Source: Vesta saturnalis (Eukaryota; Arthropoda; Insecta; Coleoptera; Lampyridae). Taken from it: a stretch of 64,000 nucleotides of DNA. How positions within the stretch are numbered: position 1 is the first letter of the stretch; the number at the start of each line of letters is the position of its first letter. Under the pieces are notes generated by a model. It saw only the letters and a program-made list of their open reading frames with translations. It made no database searches and was not told the DNA's origin. The stretch covers positions 3,540,001 to 3,604,000 of the forward strand of contig JARFJB010001278.1 in assembly GCA_036346205.1 (NCBI GenBank), given 5' to 3'. Positions 26,990-39,288 of this stretch are shown piece after piece. The position numbers and the translations under genes are program-made.

Positions 26990-29686
26990 ACAGGGTGGCG
27001 CATTAGTGTGACAAGGTCCCATATCTGCTTTATTTAAAGAGATACAAAAAAAATTAAATACAAAAGTTGTAAGATATGTTCTGGTGCATATTCCAAAAAT
27101 ATTTTTAATTATACAGGGTAGATCATAAAAGCTTAGAAGTAATTTTAAATTTTTTTTTAAATAGAAAATCCTATATATTATTACATATTTAGATTCTACA
27201 TACAATTTTAGACACATTTTATGTATAATGTCCTATACCTAAGTCTAACCGTTTTTGACAAATTTCAAATTTTTTGTCAAAAATAACGTTTGCAGGCCAA
27301 AACATAGGTGGAAATCTTTTCTAACCGAAGCCTTTATCAATTATTTATGGTTGGTTTCCTTGGAAATGGGGACCTACTCTAATGGGCAGTATTGATATTT
27401 TTGTAATACATTCATACAGGGTGGTCAAAAATGGACAATAAGAAGTAGATTAAAAAAAAACCTATAAAGCCATTTTTTTTAAATGGAAACCCTCTATTTT
27501 CTTAATTCTATCTTATTTAGCATTAAAAATATGGGTGACTTTGTTGTATAAGAGTGTACATTCAAAAATTGTAGTTTTTGAAATAATGACAATTTAACAT
27601 TTTTTTATTGTAAAAAGGCTATACGGCTTTCAAGTTTTGTTGTTAGTTGCCGTGACTGGGAGGTGTGGTATATAACATGTAATTGGACATATTTTTGATG
27701 CACATCAAGAATATACATTGATTTACTTGCAAAATTATAATTTGTTGATCAAGTGAATTTTCATACGCAACGAAATGTGTTTATGATTGGAGTAATAAGT
27801 CGATAATGAATTTTTAGCAGAATGCTGATATCCAGATTTGGTTTTGAGGAGGCTAGTTGATAGAATCAGTCTTAGCAAAAGACTTTAGCAAGCGGTATTC
27901 AGAAGAGCAGGTTTATAAAATACTGCAAAAAGGCATAGACAAAAGATTAATTAGAACTGTTTTAAAACATTGTGAAATGTATATGAAAATTTAATACAGG
28001 GAATTTGAAGACGTGCGACAGACGAGCGGAATATGAAATTAATAGTGTACTATTAACAGTTTCAGAATTTATCCTGTATAATTAGATAACGACGGATTTT
28101 TACATTGGTGTTAACACGTTTATGATTACATTGGATAATTTGTGAATCACAAAAAATGTCTTACTTTAATCTTTAACTAAAATCAATGTATGTATATGGT
28201 TCAACTAAGATTTAAATTTGACGAGTGCTGATTTTTGTCAATGTGCGCTCTAAGAACAAACTAACAAAGAAATTTTGTTCATTTGATTATAGCCGATGTA
28301 GCCTATTTACAGATAACGAAGTGTCAAACAACACAATTTTTGCAATATACACTCTTACCAAAGTCCACTTATTTTTAATGCTAAATAAGATAGACTTTAA
28401 AACTAGATGATCTTAAAAATGATTTGGAGGTGTTTCGTAATCTATTTAATTGGCCTATTTTTGATCACTAGAAGTATACAAGAATATACCTTGGACTTTC
28501 TCAAAACCATCTACCTAATTTAAGTTGCGTCAATTCCACAGACGTCAAAGAAATTGTTCAATGATGGGGCCAGTACATTACGGCGATAATAATTTTAAAG
28601 GCTAGATATCCAGAATGTTGATTGGGAGGGAGGCCTTTGTTGGCTACTAGATCCCCAATCTTACTAAAATTACTTTAGCTATGGTCAAAAGCAGTTTATA
28701 AAATCCTACAACAAAGGAAGACTAAAGATTAGATTAGAAATGTTTTAAAACATTAATTAAATGTAGAAATTTAAAGAATTTGAAACGTTTGCAGTTGATT
28801 CAAGAAAGAGGCGGACATTTCGAACAACTTATTAGGTATACGTATTTGACGTGTTTCTAGTACATTTATCTATAATTAGTTACAGGTTTAGTTACATTAG
28901 AGGTGTTAAGTTTATGATTAGGATTAGGACATAATTTGTTGAATCAAAAAATATTGTCTTTACTTTAAGTTCGTTTAAATAAATAATTATTTATATGGGG
29001 TTCAATAAATTGTAATATTTCGATCTGAAGTGCTCGATTTTTTGTTTCGTCGGCCCGTACGGCAACTAACAAAAAACTTGAAAGCCGTGTAGCCTTTTAC
29101 AATAAAATGTTTCAAAAACTACAATTTTTGGAATATACACTCTTATACAAAGTCACCCTTATTTTTAATGCTAAATAAGATAGAATTAAAAAAAGGGTTT
29201 CATTAAAAAATGACTTTATAGGTTTTTGAATCTACTTTTATTGTCCATTTTGATCACCCTGTATGAATGTATTACAAAAATATCAATACAGCCCATTAGA
29301 GTAGGTTCCATTTCAGGAAACCAACCATAACTAATTGATAAAAGCTTCGTTTAGAAAAGATTTCTACCTATGTTTTGGCCTGCAAACGTCATTTTGACAA
29401 AAATTTGAAATTTGTCAAAACGTTAGACTTAGGTATAGGACATTATACATAAAATGTGTCTAAAATTGTATGTAGAATCTAAATATGTAATATATATAGG
29501 GTTTTCTATTTAAAAAAATTTAAATTACTTCTAAGCTTTTATGATCTACCCTGTATAATTAAAAATATTTGGAATATGCAAGAACATATCTTACAACTTT
29601 TGTATTTAATTTTTTTTTGTATCTCTTTAAATAAAGGAGATATGGGACTTTGTCACACTAATGCGCCACCCTGTATATGGTTACAA
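26990..29686. mobile_element. Non-autonomous element with ~650-bp terminal inverted repeats
   Basis: The left end TACAGGGTGGCGCATTAGTG and the right end, its complement ending at about 29686, begin arms of about 650 bp (26990-27650 and 29050-29686). The interior has no meaningful open frame. It contains a second-order duplication: about 27830-28220 resembles 28620-29010 in direct orientation. Inside each arm two further TACAGGG motifs occur (27113 and 27415 on the left, mirrored near 29560 and 29270 on the right). The ends resemble those of Tc1/mariner-type elements. Confidence 0.8.
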
Positions 29687-29689
29687 ACG

Positions 29690-30060
29690 ATTCATACGGT
29701 GGAAGCACTATACCGCCACGAGTTTGTGGACGGTGGGGCAAGAAAAAATGAAAAGAGTAAGACAGCATTACAGTAGGCAATTTTACGTTAGCGTGTCTCC
29801 TCATCCTTATTTTTCACTCAACGATAGAACATAAATAGGTGATCTGTATGTTTAAGTTCCATACGTCAGAATTTTTATATCTTTGAAATATACAGAAATA
29901 CTTGTTAAAAACCAATAACTGTTTCTAATAGACCCCCTCTCCGCGACTGAATTTCTCTAAAAATCTAATCAGTTCCACGGGGAAATGAAAGCAAGCTTAG
30001 GTGCAACATTTGAAGTGCGTACGTGTTGTCGTTTTCGAGTAATTGTGGAAATTAGCATAC
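29690..30060. other. Unassigned spacer
   Basis: Short flanking sequence with no gene recognised. Confidence 0.4.
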
Positions 30061-30205
30061 ATCCACACACATACATACAAACATATACGCACACACACGC
30101 GCACGCGTACACACGTTAACGCGCACCCGCACACGCACACACACTCACGCACATGCATTCCCACACACACGCACGCACACCTACGCACAAGCACACACAT
30201 TCACA
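30061..30205. repeat. CA-rich imperfect microsatellite
   Basis: Alternating purine-pyrimidine tract of CACACA/CGCACA with interruptions. Such tracts can adopt Z-DNA; open frames across it are not genes. Confidence 0.9.
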
Positions 30206-30856
30206 GGCATCATTGCCGATCTTGGTGAAACTTTGTCAAATGCTGTAAATACCACACTTTTGTTGCAGTTTTTCATTGTATTTCAGAAAATTCTGAACAT
30301 GTTATAAAATATATGATTCGATGTAAAAATTTTACGCATATATTTGTTTTTGTAAATTAATGCGCCAATGAACGATAAACTAATGAAGGCATCTCGATTA
30401 TTAACAAGCCTTAAGATTTTTCGCAGAAATTGCTAAAACGTATGCTTAAGTGTTAAGGCTAAAAATAGTTTAATTACTATTACAGAACAACATAGAATAA
30501 AAAATGCTAAATAAACGGCATTTTAATTTCACAAAAACACAACGTAAACTGTGTTAATATTTAAAACATGAAAAAAAAGTCCAATATTCTCATCTCAAGG
30601 AGGTTCGTTATATGTCAACGTAAACGACATTTTAAAATTGTAACCGTTAGTTGATTCTTTTTTGAATTTTTAACTGTGGAAAATTTATTATAGTAACTAA
30701 AAGAGAAAGTTATTGAACATTTATTATTAGTACTTATAATGCTTAGGAATTTAATTATTATGCATAAAGTGATAAGAGAAATTTGGCAGATGGATGTAAA
30801 GCAGTTTTTGACACACTGACACAAATTTGTGACGTTAACGTTTTTACAAAATTGAA
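30206..30856. promoter_or_regulatory. RUSF1 5' flank
   Basis: The region ahead of the RUSF1 start codon. It must contain the promoter, but no clear core element or other gene is seen. Confidence 0.35.
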
Positions 30857-32708
30857 ATGAGCAATACGGATATTTTATTAACTGAAAAATGTGGTACTTT
30901 AGGCCGATCACTAATCTATCGTAGTAATTCAGGTAACATAATAACTTCAGAAGGAATATTCCTTATATACTTTTTAATTTTAGCAACTAATAAAATATTA
31001 AGGTTAAGTGCTTCTAATTCCTTTCCAACATCAATCATTGATAGATTGAAAGACTTATGTCGTGAAATATTTTTACCTCATGGTTATCCAGATAGTGTTA
31101 GTGAAGATTATTTGGAGTATCAAATATGGGATACGATACAAGCATTCTGCAGTACTATTATGGGAACGTTTACAACTCAAGCTATTTTAAAGAGTGTCGG
31201 TGTTGGTGATGCAGAAGCCACCCCGTTTGCTGCAGCTTTAACATGGGTAATGAAAGATGGTACTGGAATGCTTGGTCGAATTATATTTGCGTGGTGGAAA
31301 GGGTAAGTTTAAAATAATTTCATTTTTGGATCATCATGTTCTTCGCATAACCTGCATCTTTCTTATTTCTATTCTTGCGTACTCTAACACCAAGTAATTT
31401 TTACTTCAGAAACAGTTTAGATGCAGATTGTAAAAAGTGGAGGCTATGCGCAGACATTTTAAATGATACTGCAATGTTCTTAGAACTATTAGTTCCATAT
31501 ATTGGTAAATATTCACTTCAGATTTTATGCATTACAACTTCAATGAAGGCTGTTGTAAGTCTTAATAACATGGCAACGACACCTTTATTTATGTTTTGAA
31601 TGCAGGTTGGTGTAGCTGGAGGTGCTACAAGAGCTTCTATTACTCAACATCAAGCAATACTCGGTAATATGGCTGACGTATCCGCTAAGGATGGTAGTCA
31701 AGAAACGTGTGTCAATTTGATAGCAAGCTTTGTCGGAATTTTTTTATTAGCCATTGTCACTGATTGGAGGTAAGATATACAAATTGCTGTACCCTAATAG
31801 TTACAATAAAACTTGCAGGTACGAATGGTCGGTGTTTTTTCTATTTATGATAATACATCTCATGGCTAACTATTTCGCAGTATGCTCACTTAACATTCCT
31901 CATTTAAATTTAACTAGGTTGAATCTTGTTTTAAATGCATATTTCCGTTTAGATACTGTACCACATCCTTTAAATATTAATAAAGCTGAACCTGTCCTTA
32001 TAGGACGTAAAGTTGATGGTAAGTTTGCATATTAATATTACCTTTATCTTATGTATTTACAGTTTCAGAAATTTGTGGGTATAAAATAAAGGTGGGACAA
32101 ACAACCAAGAAATTACCATCTACTTTAACTGCCTTTGAAATGTCTAACCTAATAGATTTGTATAAGGATTTAAAGTATTTAGTTGTACCTGACGTTAAAA
32201 GCAGAATTATGTATATTGTTTTAGAAAAGGGTGAAAATGTTGAAGATGTTATTTCTGCTTACTTTCACACTGTACTTCTTGCAATAGCTACATGTTTTTA
32301 CAACCACGTAGACATCGTAAGTAATTAGTGATTTTAGTCATTTTAATATAATTTAATAATTTAATATAATTTTTAGAGCATGGCTTCAAAAAGGCAATTA
32401 AGACATGTAACTCCAATACTAAGACTTCACACTGCATTGAAATCTCATCAAAGAACAGTTGTTTATAAAGAAGAAGTACTACCGTTAAATATGCTAAAAG
32501 CATTTTTAGATTTTGTAAGACCAGAGATAGTAATGTTTTTTACAGCTTTAAGAATAAATGGTATGACGATTTAAATTTTACGCAATTTTTCTTATTAATA
32601 TTTGTAGGTTGGGATTTAAATAGTCATTCTATAGAGATTGGTGAATGGAGAGGCCAGTGGAAGAGTTCTTCGATGGAAGCATCCACTTCACATTCCAAAG
32701 TGGAATAA
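30857..32708 (+). CDS. RUSF1: RUS family protein RUSF1 (DUF647, C16orf58 homologue), seven exons
   Basis: RUS-family membrane protein; plant members are needed for UV-B sensing and auxin transport, and the animal role is not settled. Exons: 30857-31302, 31410-31554, 31606-31769, 31819-32018, 32063-32316, 32377-32560, 32608-32708. All introns are GT-AG and 44-107 nt, and phases agree throughout, giving 497 residues (human protein about 468). Signature blocks: LPHGYPDSVSEDYLEYQIWD, WVMKDGTGMLGRIIFAWWKG, WRLCADILNDTAMFLE, VAGGATRASITQHQAI and NMADVSAKDGSQETCVNL. Hydrophobic segments in the first and third exons suit a multi-pass membrane protein. The start is the first ATG in frame. AATAAA-like signals occur near 32723 and 32808. 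No defects are seen; this is an intact gene. Confidence 0.95.
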
Positions 32709-33284
32709 GTACAAATGTAGAAATAAACAACTTAATTTATTGTGGTATAGGGCTGTACTGAATATGATCTGATAATTATTAGCGACGTTTTTGTTTTATG
32801 TACATTAACTAATAAAGTGAGTTTTTATATAGAAATATGTCTTATTAACTTAACTATCTGATCACTGATGAGAATCTCTATTCTTTCATAGTATGCTAAG
32901 GTTTTTGTGAAAAAAATTGATCTCAAATTTTCATATTTTTAGCATGTTTAAAATTGTCTAAACCATTTTTAACTTGATATCTGTACTGTCCTCCTAACAA
33001 AGAACGCTATATCTACCGCAGATATCAAAATGAGAAATGTAGGTTTAAAATTTTCTTTCTGGCCTTGACATTTAAAAGAAATTTTAAATACAAATTTGGT
33101 TACTGTTGTAAATTGACGGTAAAAGTATATTACAAAAGTAAGTTTTACAGTTTTTCAAATCATTCTTAATAAAAAATTACGTACAGTAGTTACCACAATG
33201 CTTATCTTGAATAAAAATGCTGGATCTGTAAAAAGTTTACCATACGGCGTTTTTGCTAAGTACAAGAACCGTGGACAGCATTCA
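32709..33284. other. RUSF1 3' flank
   Basis: Contains poly(A)-signal-like AATAAA (about 32723 and 32808). No further gene. Confidence 0.5.
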
Positions 33285-33366
33285 TATATGTATATATATA
33301 TATACACACATATATATATATGTACACATATATATATATACACATATATATATGTACACATATATA

Positions 33367-33409
<43 letters not shown>
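33285..33409. repeat. TA-rich microsatellite, left of pogo element
   Basis: TA runs interspersed with TACACA and TGTACACA units, ending in a pure TA array that directly abuts the transposon end. Confidence 0.95.
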
Positions 33410-33412
<3 letters not shown>

Positions 33413-35467
33413 TCGAACTTCCATATAACGAACTTCTCTATATAACGAAATTTCGCTCGGTACACTGCACTTTTAACCAAAACTCATGTAAAAGTATTTC
33501 CAAATAGCGAAGTTAAATTTCTATTTAACGAATTTTTAGGACAAAAAATACATAAATTCTGGGAAAATTTTCAAGGATTTGGGAATTACCACTAATTATG
33601 TAATTTGTATAGGATTAGTCAAGCTGCAAGAATTTGTCAATAGAAAAAAGAAAGTTGTCAAGTTTACGTTAAGCCTCTCTGTAAACATTCTTATTGAAAA
33701 TTTTGCTAGAAGCTTTAATCTCTTAATCCTTTAATGGCGTCTTTGCCTAATGGGCATTTCAAATCTCAATAGAAAGTCCTCAGTTAAACTTCAGTCACAG
33801 AATAAAAAATAATTTCAGTTTTAAAACCATTCCGTTCTGTCGTGTAGTACGCACAATGTCGAAGCGAAAGTGCCATAAATGTTTCCGAAAAAATTAAGTT
33901 GACAAAGGTTTCAAGAAAAACGACATTGCGGCAAAATTCGGTATTCCGACTAGCAGTTTATCAACAATAATAAAAAATCGAGACTCAATTTTGAAATTAG
34001 CCGATGTGGGAAGTGCGGCAAAACGTGCTAGAACATGTGTGTACGAAGATGTTGATAAAGCAGTTTTGAAGTGGGTGCATTTAATTCGTGACCAGAATGT
34101 GTTTGTCGAAACACTTGGATTATCGGACTTACAGGCTAGCGCCGGTTGGCTGGACAAATTTAAAAAAAGGCACGGTATTGTGGAAAAGGTGATTTGTGGT
34201 GAAAGTGCAGCTGTTAACGAAGAAAATTGTGATCATTGGAAAAATGGAAAACTAAAAATGATTTTAAAAAAGTACGAACCAAAAGACATTTTTAACGCAG
34301 ACGAAACTGGCTTATTTTTCAAATGTACACCCAATAGAACCCTTACCTTCAAAAATGATAAATGCTTTGGTGGAAAACAAAGCAAGGAAAGAATCACTGT
34401 GTTAATTGGTGCAAACATGACAGGGACCGAAAAGCTGAAACTTCTTGCAATCGGCAAAAGTAAAAATGCGATGTTTCAAGGAACAAAATCCTGAAGTAGA
34501 TTATCAATCTAATAAGAAGGCGTGGATGACTAGCCAGATTTTTGAAGAATGGATAATAAAATTAGACACACAAATGACGAGGGAACGTAGAAAAATAGCC
34601 TTAGTTATAGACAATTGCCCATCACACCCGTCTGCTGTAGCAAAAAAACTTAAAAGTACGGAACTGTATTTCTTTCCTCCAAATTTAACATTCAAACTTC
34701 AGCCAATGGATCAAGAAATAATAAAAAATGTTAAATTCCACTATCGTAAAAGAGTTCTAATGAAAATCATCAACGGAATTGATAACAACACAGCTGACAA
34801 AACGACCAATTTAAGAGAATGCATTTCTGCACTGGCAAAGGTTGGGACTCACGAAGTTACGGAAATCACAATAAGGAATTCTTTTTCTAAAGCCGGATTT
34901 GCGGAAGACGATGAATTACCACTTGGAGATTTGCAGAAATCATGGGCGGCATTGGAACAGTTCGATAAAATCGGTGCTGATATTAACTTACAGGACTACC
35001 TCAACGTTGACGAAAACCTCCTTACTACCGAGTACCCTACGGACGAAGAAATTTTGGACTCTTTACGAAACGAAACAGTCGAAGACGAAGAGGATGAGGC
35101 TGACGAACCCGCAAAAAAACCGTCGACTGCGGAAATGATTAATGCGTTTGCGATAATCCGTAACGGGCTACAGTATTCGGAAAAGGTGCCGGCAAACATT
35201 TTTAGTGCCCTTAATAATTGTGAAGTGTTTTTTGAACAAAGAGCATTCTTCAACTGTTCCGTGCAACAAAGAATTACAGACTTTTTTTTACAAAAGAGTG
35301 AAATATGTATGTACATGTATATATGTAATACATATGTAAACCTGCGTAATTAAATCGTATGTAATAAAATAGGATATTAAATCTTTTTCCAAAAAATTTT
35401 TCTCTATAACGAAATTTCCCTATAGCGAATTTTTTCAGGATTTAGCCACTTCGTTATATAGAAGATT

Positions 35468-35470
<3 letters not shown>
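33410..35470 (+). mobile_element. pogo/Tigger-like DNA transposon
   Basis: Left end CAGTCGAACTTCCATATAAC and right end, read inward, TGTCAATCTTCTATATAACG are the degenerate inverted ends typical of the pogo group, with repeated ATAACGAA motifs inside. TA dinucleotides flank both ends because the element sits inside a TA microsatellite (33285-33409 and 35471-35521). It encodes a broken pogo-type transposase on the plus strand. Confidence 0.85.
33855..35353 (+). pseudogene. pogo/Tigger-like transposase, frameshifted
   Basis: Begins MSKRKCHKC at 33855, hits a stop near 33892, and resumes in another frame. The N-terminal helix-turn-helix (KKNDIAAKFGIPTSSLSTII) is followed by the CENP-B-type domain (QASAGWLDKFKKRHGI). 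The DDE domain has FNADETGLFFKCTPNRTL (first D), ALVIDNCPSHP (second D) and FPPNLTFKLQPMDQEII (third D). A frameshift at about 34472 splits IGKSKN from CFKEQNPEVDY. The C-terminus is acidic (EDEEDEADE). Confidence 0.85.

Positions 35471-35521
<51 letters not shown>
35471..35521. repeat. (TA)n microsatellite, right of pogo element
   Basis: TA run abutting the right end of the pogo-like element; probably the other half of the array at 33285-33409. Confidence 0.97.
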
Positions 35522-35524
<3 letters not shown>

Positions 35525-35559
35525 TTTTTGTGGTTGCGCAGAAGTTTATTGCGCAGTAA

Positions 35560-37014
35560 CTTCTTGAGCAGGTGTATTATGCTTAAGCACTTCGCTCATT
35601 ATTGGAATCCATATGGGTTTCATTTCTACACTAGCTTGGCTTATTGGATTTTCTGCTAGTGCGATGTATTTGGCTTCTTTGAGTTTTCGACGAGTTGTGT
35701 TCTCGTCCTTTGCCACTATCTATATGTTGTCCCATTGGATGCGGTGGTCTTCGTTCTAGACATGTTCGGCGATTCTTGATCTTTCTGTTTCACCCTTGCG
35801 GATGTTGTTCTTGTGTTCCTATGTTCTCACTTTAAGTGGTCTACTGCTCTCTCCTATGTATGCTGTGCCGCATTCGCATGGTAGGTTATATACACAATTC
35901 TTGGAATTATGATCTTGATTGTATGGTTTGGTTTTGGTTAGTATTCCCCTGAGCGTTCTGGTCGATTTGAAGGCAGTGCGTATCTTGTATTTGCTGCCTA
36001 TCCTTCGTATTTTGTCTGAGGTACCTTGTATATATGGTATTATCGCTGTATATTTAGCTTCTTCTTTTTCGGTTACCCTTTCCCTGTTTAGGTTAGGTGT
36101 TAGATCGGAGTAGCCATTTTCTTTTAGTGTTCTAGCGATATTTTCTTTTTCTTTGTTCAGGTCCTCTTGTTTTGAGCATATTGTTTTTGCTCTATCGTAC
36201 AAGCATTTTGCCACACCTAAGTTCACGTTTTTGTGGTGATGGGAGTTGTAGTGTAGGTACCTCCCCGTGTGGGTAGCTTTCCTATATACACTTGCCGTGG
36301 AATTGTCATTCCTGTGTACAAGTACATCCAGGAATGGCAGTTTTTGTTCCGACTCCAATTCCATTGTGAATTTTATGGAGGGTGCGCGGCTATTTAGATG
36401 ATCTAGGAATTCATCTAGCTTATGCTTGCCGTGTTGCCAAACTACAAAAGTATCGTCCACGTATCTAAGCCACATCCTTGGTTTCTCTGTGAATTCGGAT
36501 ATCGCTTGGTCTTCAAAGTCTTCCATATATATTGCTCACTGTGGGTGATAGTGGGGAACCCATCGCCATCCCAAACTCTTGTTGGTAGAATTTGTCTTCT
36601 ACCTGGAAATATGTAGTTCTAATGCATATTGTCGGAAGTTCCATTATTGTGTTTACCGAGAGTTGCGTGAGTTCGTCTAACGTTTAATCCTTTTCCAGCT
36701 TGTCTCTTATGATAGTTAGTGCCTTATCGGTAGGCACATTTGTGAATAGACTCACAATGTCGAAGAAACTCGAAAAGCTAATGAAGGAGAAGAAAGAACC
36801 AACCAACATCAATCGAAAAAACACTGTCATAAACATCTCTAAACCACAGTTGAACGAAATGCAGGTTCTGGACAAAGGCTCACAATGTCGAAGCTTACCA
36901 GTATTTCTTCGTGGTTTGGTTGGAAGTTTCTGATGGTTTCCACGAAGTGCTGCGTATTCTTGACCATAGACTCGGTTTTTCCCTAATTCCTTGCTTATGA
37001 ACCTTTGGTAGGCC
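35560..37014 (-). pseudogene. Penelope-like RT and GIY-YIG protein, broken
   Basis: The longest open part (35819-36526) spans RT motif C (YVDD) to the start of the GIY-YIG domain. Upstream, the frame is disrupted near 36530-36690 and by the 113-bp insertion at 36766-36878. Downstream two tryptophan/glutamine-type codons have become TAG. The family copies RNA and nicks DNA at insertion sites; this copy is dead. Confidence 0.78.
36766..36878 (+). repeat. 113-bp inverted Penelope segment with 15-bp duplication
   Basis: The plus strand reads KLEKLMKEKKEP and NTVINISKPQLNEMQVLDKG, the N-terminal linker of Penelope-like proteins, in opposite orientation to the host element. It is flanked by perfect copies of CTCACAATGTCGAAG (36751-36765 and 36879-36893). 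Removing the insert and one copy restores contiguity of RT motif A. Confidence 0.8.
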
Positions 37015-37572
37015 GTACTAATTGAAAAAAACCGGGATATTAATAAAACATGGAAATAATTTCATCAGGTATAGAATTTAAAAAATAATTACAACTACAA
37101 ATATATGCTTTCCGGAACTGGAAAGTTTTCCTGTTAAATCCGGCGATAGTTAGATAGAATATTACGTGCAAAACACGCAAAGGATTATTTTATTTTCCCT
37201 TTTAAATATTTTTAAAAGATATTACTTTCAATGATATCAGCAAGTAGACCGTGGATATCCTATCCATACAAATTGAGATTTCTTTATAGAAATTTTTTGT
37301 AGCGGGTAATAAACAATACCCAAAAAGATCCTCTAAAATATCTTTTGATAAAAATGCATATTCCACCATGTTGATCTAAATCGAGAGAAGCAGAGTGCTA
37401 TTTTGTATCCATATTCAGATTCTGCTTATTTGAGCCAGTGTTCAGAAAACGCAGGTATCTCTGGTTAGTGGTTGGAATTTCGTTGTTTTCAATCGAATTG
37501 TGTGTGTGTGTGTGTGTGTGTGTGCGGTGCGGGTGCGTACGTGCTGGTGGGTGGTTGGTTGCGTGCGTGTGC

Positions 37573-37618
<46 letters not shown>

Positions 37619-37859
37619 GAGTATGCACAGAACTTTAAATGTAATATCTTTTAAAAATGTTTAAAAGAGAAAATAAAATAAACCTTTGCGTGTTTTACAC
37701 ATAATACTCAAACTGTGATCTAACTATCGCCGGATTTAACAGGAAAACTTTCCAGTTCCGGAAAGCATATGTTTGTAGTTGTAATTATTTTTTAAGTTCT
37801 ATACCTGATTAAATTATTTCCATGTTTTATTAATATCCCGTTTATTTTTCAATTAGTAC
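37015..37859. mobile_element. Foldback MITE with ~195-bp arms and GT microsatellite loop
   Basis: 37015-37210 is repeated inverted at 37660-37859. Ends GTACTAATTGAAAAA and TTTTTCAATTAGTAC; shared block CTTTCCGGAACTGGAAAG, itself palindromic. The loop holds GT runs (37498-37525 and about 37575-37620). No coding capacity. Confidence 0.85.
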
Positions 37860-38509
37860 TAAGTTTTATTTACCCTACAAAATAAAAAAAGATGTCGTCT
37901 TGTATTTCAAGGCCATCTTAATATTAATAAATTTAGATGTAATATTTGAAATAAAAAGAAATCAAAAACTGTTCGAGTTAGGTATAGAGAACCCTAATAT
38001 AATTTGAAAGGTTAAATAATTTCATAACAGATTTTTTTTATTAAATACAGGGTGTGCTATTTAGGATAAAGCAGCAATTTGCAATATTAGGTACCTGCAG
38101 TTGACATTGGATTTTTGAGTGCCCTGTATATTTTCTTAACAAAAATGTTATGCTGTCTTACACTACAAGCCTTTTGCAAAGTACTGACAGAGGCTATGCT
38201 GTTTCAATAATAATAAACGTAACAAACATAAATTTAAAATTCAAGCCTGTAATTTCAAAAATCATTAAATATCTTTGAAACGATAGGTTTTAGGTATAGG
38301 GAATTCTATTGCAACTTGCCTTTATTTTTGCTCATAGATTCCAAAAAAAAAAACATATAATATACAGGGTATTCCATTAAAAAATATAACTTTAATATGG
38401 ATCCTATTTTGTGAACATCCTACATAGTTGAAATTATGCTCTAAGAAGAAAGAATTAAATAATTCCAATAGGCTCCTATAGAAACTCCGTGGCATATACG
38501 GTGCGCCAC

Positions 38510-38512
<3 letters not shown>
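37860..38512. repeat. TACAGGGTG-type repeat fragments
   Basis: Non-coding. Contains element-end motifs TACAGGGTGTGC (about 38046), GTGCCCTGTATA (about 38118) and ATACAGGGTATTCC (about 38362), and GGTGCGCCACCTGATA before the TA array. These look like ends of several short TIR elements. Confidence 0.55.

Positions 38513-38599
<87 letters not shown>
38513..38599. repeat. (TA)n microsatellite
   Basis: Pure TA run following a CGCCACCTGATA element-end-like motif. Confidence 0.97.
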
Positions 38600-38600
<1 letters not shown>

Positions 38601-38760
38601 CACCATATTGTTTATTAGTCACTGTGATAAAAGGTGGCAATTATATTACTTAATAAATTATATACGCATGTCTGAGTGTTTGTATTGCATTGTAAAATGG
38701 TAATAAATATTACATACAACTTACCTGCCTAAATGTATTTATTTAACATTTTTTTATTTG

Positions 38761-38764
<4 letters not shown>

Positions 38765-38803
<39 letters not shown>
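38765..38803. repeat. (TA)n microsatellite
   Basis: TA run directly abutting the CAGGGTGTGAC end of the MITE at 38804. Confidence 0.97.
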
Positions 38804-38806
<3 letters not shown>

Positions 38807-39286
38807 GGTGTGACATTAGTACGACAAAGAGAATTTGCGGCTAAACTGTGAACAGTAGAAAAAATGTTTTATACAAAAGTTGCTTGAATTTAAGCACGCT
38901 ATAACCTAAAAATATTTTCACATAACCTAACTTTCTTATTTTAAATTGAATCATATAGTTTTTATTGTGGGTTTCGGTTCTACTCTGAAAAGCAATCACT
39001 TTTTAATAAACATGTATATCTAAACCAAACCAGTTTTTAAATATTTGTACTTTTAGATAAAAAATTATCAGGTTTCATCAAAAATTTATATTGAGGTTAC
39101 TACCAAATCTATGAATTTGTAACTCCGCATGTAATTAGTGCAGACATTGGTTTTTCAAGAAATGAAAATGAAAGACCTACATTTTATGTAATAAGCAGTT
39201 TTTGTCTATCTGCAACGGTTTTTTTAAATATTTACAATTTTAAGATTTTATTTTAATTCTTCCTGGTATAATCAATGAGCACCCTG
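38804..39286. mobile_element. MITE with CAGGGTG ends and TA target
   Basis: Starts CAGGGTGTGACATT, ends GAGCACCCTG, with TA on each side (38802-38803 and 39287-39288). About 483 bp, non-coding. The short inverted ends and TA target point to the Tc1/mariner superfamily. Confidence 0.65.
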
Positions 39287-39288
39287 TA

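Larger units (their letters stand above)
35525..37014 (-). mobile_element. Penelope-like retroelement with internal inverted insertion
   Basis: A second Penelope-like element, unrelated in detail to the one at 21884. On the minus strand: KTESMVKNTQHFVETI (about 36920-36985), LVSFDIVSLFTNVP split by an insertion, RT motif C MWLRYVDDTFVV, LPFLDVLVHR, and GIY-YIG region CVYNLPCECGTAYIGESS. Endonuclease continuation follows with stops (about 35560-35818, SRIAEHV and KEAKYIAL recognisable). It ends at the TA array on the left and the foldback MITE on the right. Confidence 0.82.
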
